From: Syntrophobacteraceae bacterium
GTDB taxonomy: Bacteria; Desulfobacterota; Syntrophobacteria; Syntrophobacterales; Syntrophobacteraceae
Assembly (NCBI GenBank): GCA_003165235.1
Contig: PLSV01000336.1
Coordinates: 1-33,610, forward strand
Direction: 5' to 3'
DNA: 33,610 bases
Shown here piece after piece: positions 32,434 to 33,610 of this stretch (positions are counted from its first letter, which is position 1; each line of letters opens with the position of its first letter). The notes below the pieces were generated by a model. That model was not told the DNA's origin. It searched no databases and saw only the letters and a list, made by a program, of their open reading frames with translations. A program made the translations under genes and the position numbers.

Positions 32434-33459
32434 CTATATCCCAAGATATCGCGCGTAAAAAGTCCTTGCCCTGGCCACATCTGTCGTATTGGTGACAATG
32501 GCCCTGCCATCCGGAAAGATAATCATTTCGCCGTCATCGGCTTTAAAGCGCATGAGCAGGCCGCTCGAACTGACGCTGCCGACCGGCTCGAGCCGTTGGC
32601 GAAGCGCCTCAAAATCAAGCTCAACGGATCGCGGAGGGTTTACCTGGACAGAATTGCGGCCGCAAAGAGAGGTTGTCCAGGAGACTTGGCGCGCATCGAG
32701 GAATTCGAAATTACCCTTGGCGCAACATGGACATTGGTCATCTTTTTGGAACTTCATAAACTCAAAGGAACCGTTCCATACATCGACGTAGAAGAGGCCA
32801 GTGTCGGCCGGGGGCGATCCCAGCAGAACCCGCAGGGCGATCGTCACCTGCAGGGACGCCATTACGGCGACGGCTGAGTTGAGTACGCCGGCGGTATCAC
32901 AGGTGGGCGTGGCCCCGGGATCGGGAGGGCTGGGGACAATGCATCTCAGGCAGGGACCACGGCCTGGGAGGATCGGCATAACCATGCCCATCGTGCCTAT
33001 CACTCCAGCGTAAACCCATGGTTTGCCCTGTTTGATGCAAACGTCGTTCAGTAGATAACGGGTCTCGAAGTTGTCGGTTCCGTCGAGGACAAGATCGGCG
33101 TCCGCCAGCAGCGATTCTGCGTTTCGCGTTGTCACATCGACAGCCAGCGATTCTACGCCGATGGTGGAATTGATCGCCCGCAGCCGCCGCGCAGCGGCCT
33201 CGGCTTTGGAGACGCTTGCCGCTGCGTCGCTCTCTTCGAAAAGAACCTGCCTCTGAAGATTGCTCCACTCCACAAGGTCACGGTCTGCTATTCTAAGTCT
33301 GCCCAGACCGGCCCTTGCCAGCAGTTCGGCCTGAAAGCATCCCAAGGCGCCGCACCCGACGATGAAAACGGTGCTTTGAGCCAGTTTAGCCTGGCCGTTT
33401 GCGCCTATTTCGGGCAGGATTCGTTGCCGGGCATAACGATTGTTATCGGTTGAATTCAT
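32434..33459 (-). CDS. ThiF/MoeB/HesA-family adenylyltransferase
   Basis: A 341-residue E1-like enzyme. YARQRILPEIGANGQ starts it, then the nucleotide fold IVGCGALGCFQAELLARAG, the Asp-Arg motif IADRDLVEWSNLQRQVLF, VLDGTDNFETRYLLND and a CLRC / CPCC zinc site (GPCLRCIVPSP; QCPCCAKGN). A C-terminal domain of about 90 residues follows. These enzymes adenylate the Gly-Gly tail of small sulfur carriers (ThiS, MoaD). No carrier gene is seen in the window. AAGGG before ATG 33459 supports the start. It stands first in the minus-strand hyd cluster, so promoter elements should be in the 150 bases to the window end. It stops at TAG. Confidence 0.88.
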   Translation of the reverse strand: MNSTDNNRYARQRILPEIGANGQAKLAQSTVFIVGCGALGCFQAELLARAGLGRLRIADRDLVEWSNLQRQVLFEESDAAASVSKAEAAARRLRAINSTIGVESLAVDVTTRNAESLLADADLVLDGTDNFETRYLLNDVCIKQGKPWVYAGVIGTMGMVMPILPGRGPCLRCIVPSPPDPGATPTCDTAGVLNSAVAVMASLQVTIALRVLLGSPPADTGLFYVDVWNGSFEFMKFQKDDQCPCCAKGNFEFLDARQVSWTTSLCGRNSVQVNPPRSVELDFEALRQRLEPVGSVSSSGLLMRFKADDGEMIIFPDGRAIVTNTTDVARARTFYARYLGI

Positions 33460-33610
33460 CGTATCCCTTCATACGGAGGACGGAAGACTTAAGCCGGATG
33501 ACGGAGAACGGAACTTCCGACCTCTTACACCGATTTGCGTTCAAGAAAGCATCAAGTGATGTTCTTCAAGAGCGTGGGGAGCTGGGCCCCCCGAACCCTC
33601 ACTATGATCG

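Noticed and set aside
1-33610. CRISPR array, rRNA, tRNA, transposase or phage genes
   Set aside because: No regular spacer repeats, no RNA-gene signatures and no transposase or integrase motifs were recognised by eye on either strand.

Overview
The window looks like chromosome of a strictly anaerobic, Gram-negative bacterium, most likely a Desulfobacterota (former deltaproteobacterium) of the sulfate-reducing or syntrophic kind. The grounds are a full [FeFe]-hydrogenase maturation set (HydE, HydF, HydG), a sensory-type [FeFe] hydrogenase, IscR-like Rrf2 regulators, a putative sulfate exporter, an MtaA/UroD-family protein and a nitrogenase-like reductase. This is inference from gene content; no rRNA or tRNA gene was recognised.

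Layout. (1) 1-2544: the end of a YeiH-type putative sulfate exporter, a 31/53-codon membrane peptide that needs a -1 frameshift on a perfect slippery heptamer, and a succinate-semialdehyde-type dehydrogenase. (2) 2749-5988: a DUF2325 protein with a Cys-rich linker, an Rrf2 regulator, and an orphan NitT/TauT-type solute-binding protein. (3) 6094-16791: an aldehyde dehydrogenase, an FtsX/LolD-type ABC exporter, and a tightly packed nitrogenase-like operon in the order D-K-X-H-B, followed by a serine acetyltransferase and an MtaA/UroD-like protein. (4) 16813-21345: a vestige of an ABC ATPase start, a minus-strand NitT/TauT importer (binding protein, permease, ATPase) and a divergent third binding protein. 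(5) 21705-22655: a second, nearly identical Rrf2 gene and a small zinc-ribbon protein. (6) 22764-33459, all minus strand: ThiF-like, HydE, PP-loop ATPase, HydG, ammonia-lyase, HydF, [2Fe-2S] thioredoxin-like protein, sensory [FeFe] hydrogenase and SpoIIE phosphatase.

The most interesting part is the nitrogenase-like operon. It has both catalytic-component subunits with three P-cluster-type cysteines each, a Fe protein with its cluster cysteines at 97 and 133, a NifB-like radical SAM protein and a NifX-like carrier, but no NifE or NifN. The residues of NifD that shape N2 reduction appear replaced (Gln191 to Trp and His195 to Tyr in an ungapped alignment), so a substrate other than N2 is likely. 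Neighbouring uptake systems, serine acetyltransferase and MtaA-like protein suggest a sulfur- or methyl-containing organic substrate, by analogy with methylthio-alkane reductase; this is inference. Both the D-like and K-like genes contain one in-frame TAG, the D-like gene also has a one-base frameshift, and the ABC permease upstream has a one-base deletion. Either the operon is freshly decaying, or the assembly is locally poor, or there is recoding.

Two Rrf2 genes lie as direct repeats about 17.6 kb apart and bracket this region. A shared promoter/operator-like element occurs upstream of the DUF2325 gene, two of the binding-protein genes and the zinc-ribbon gene, which points to one regulon.
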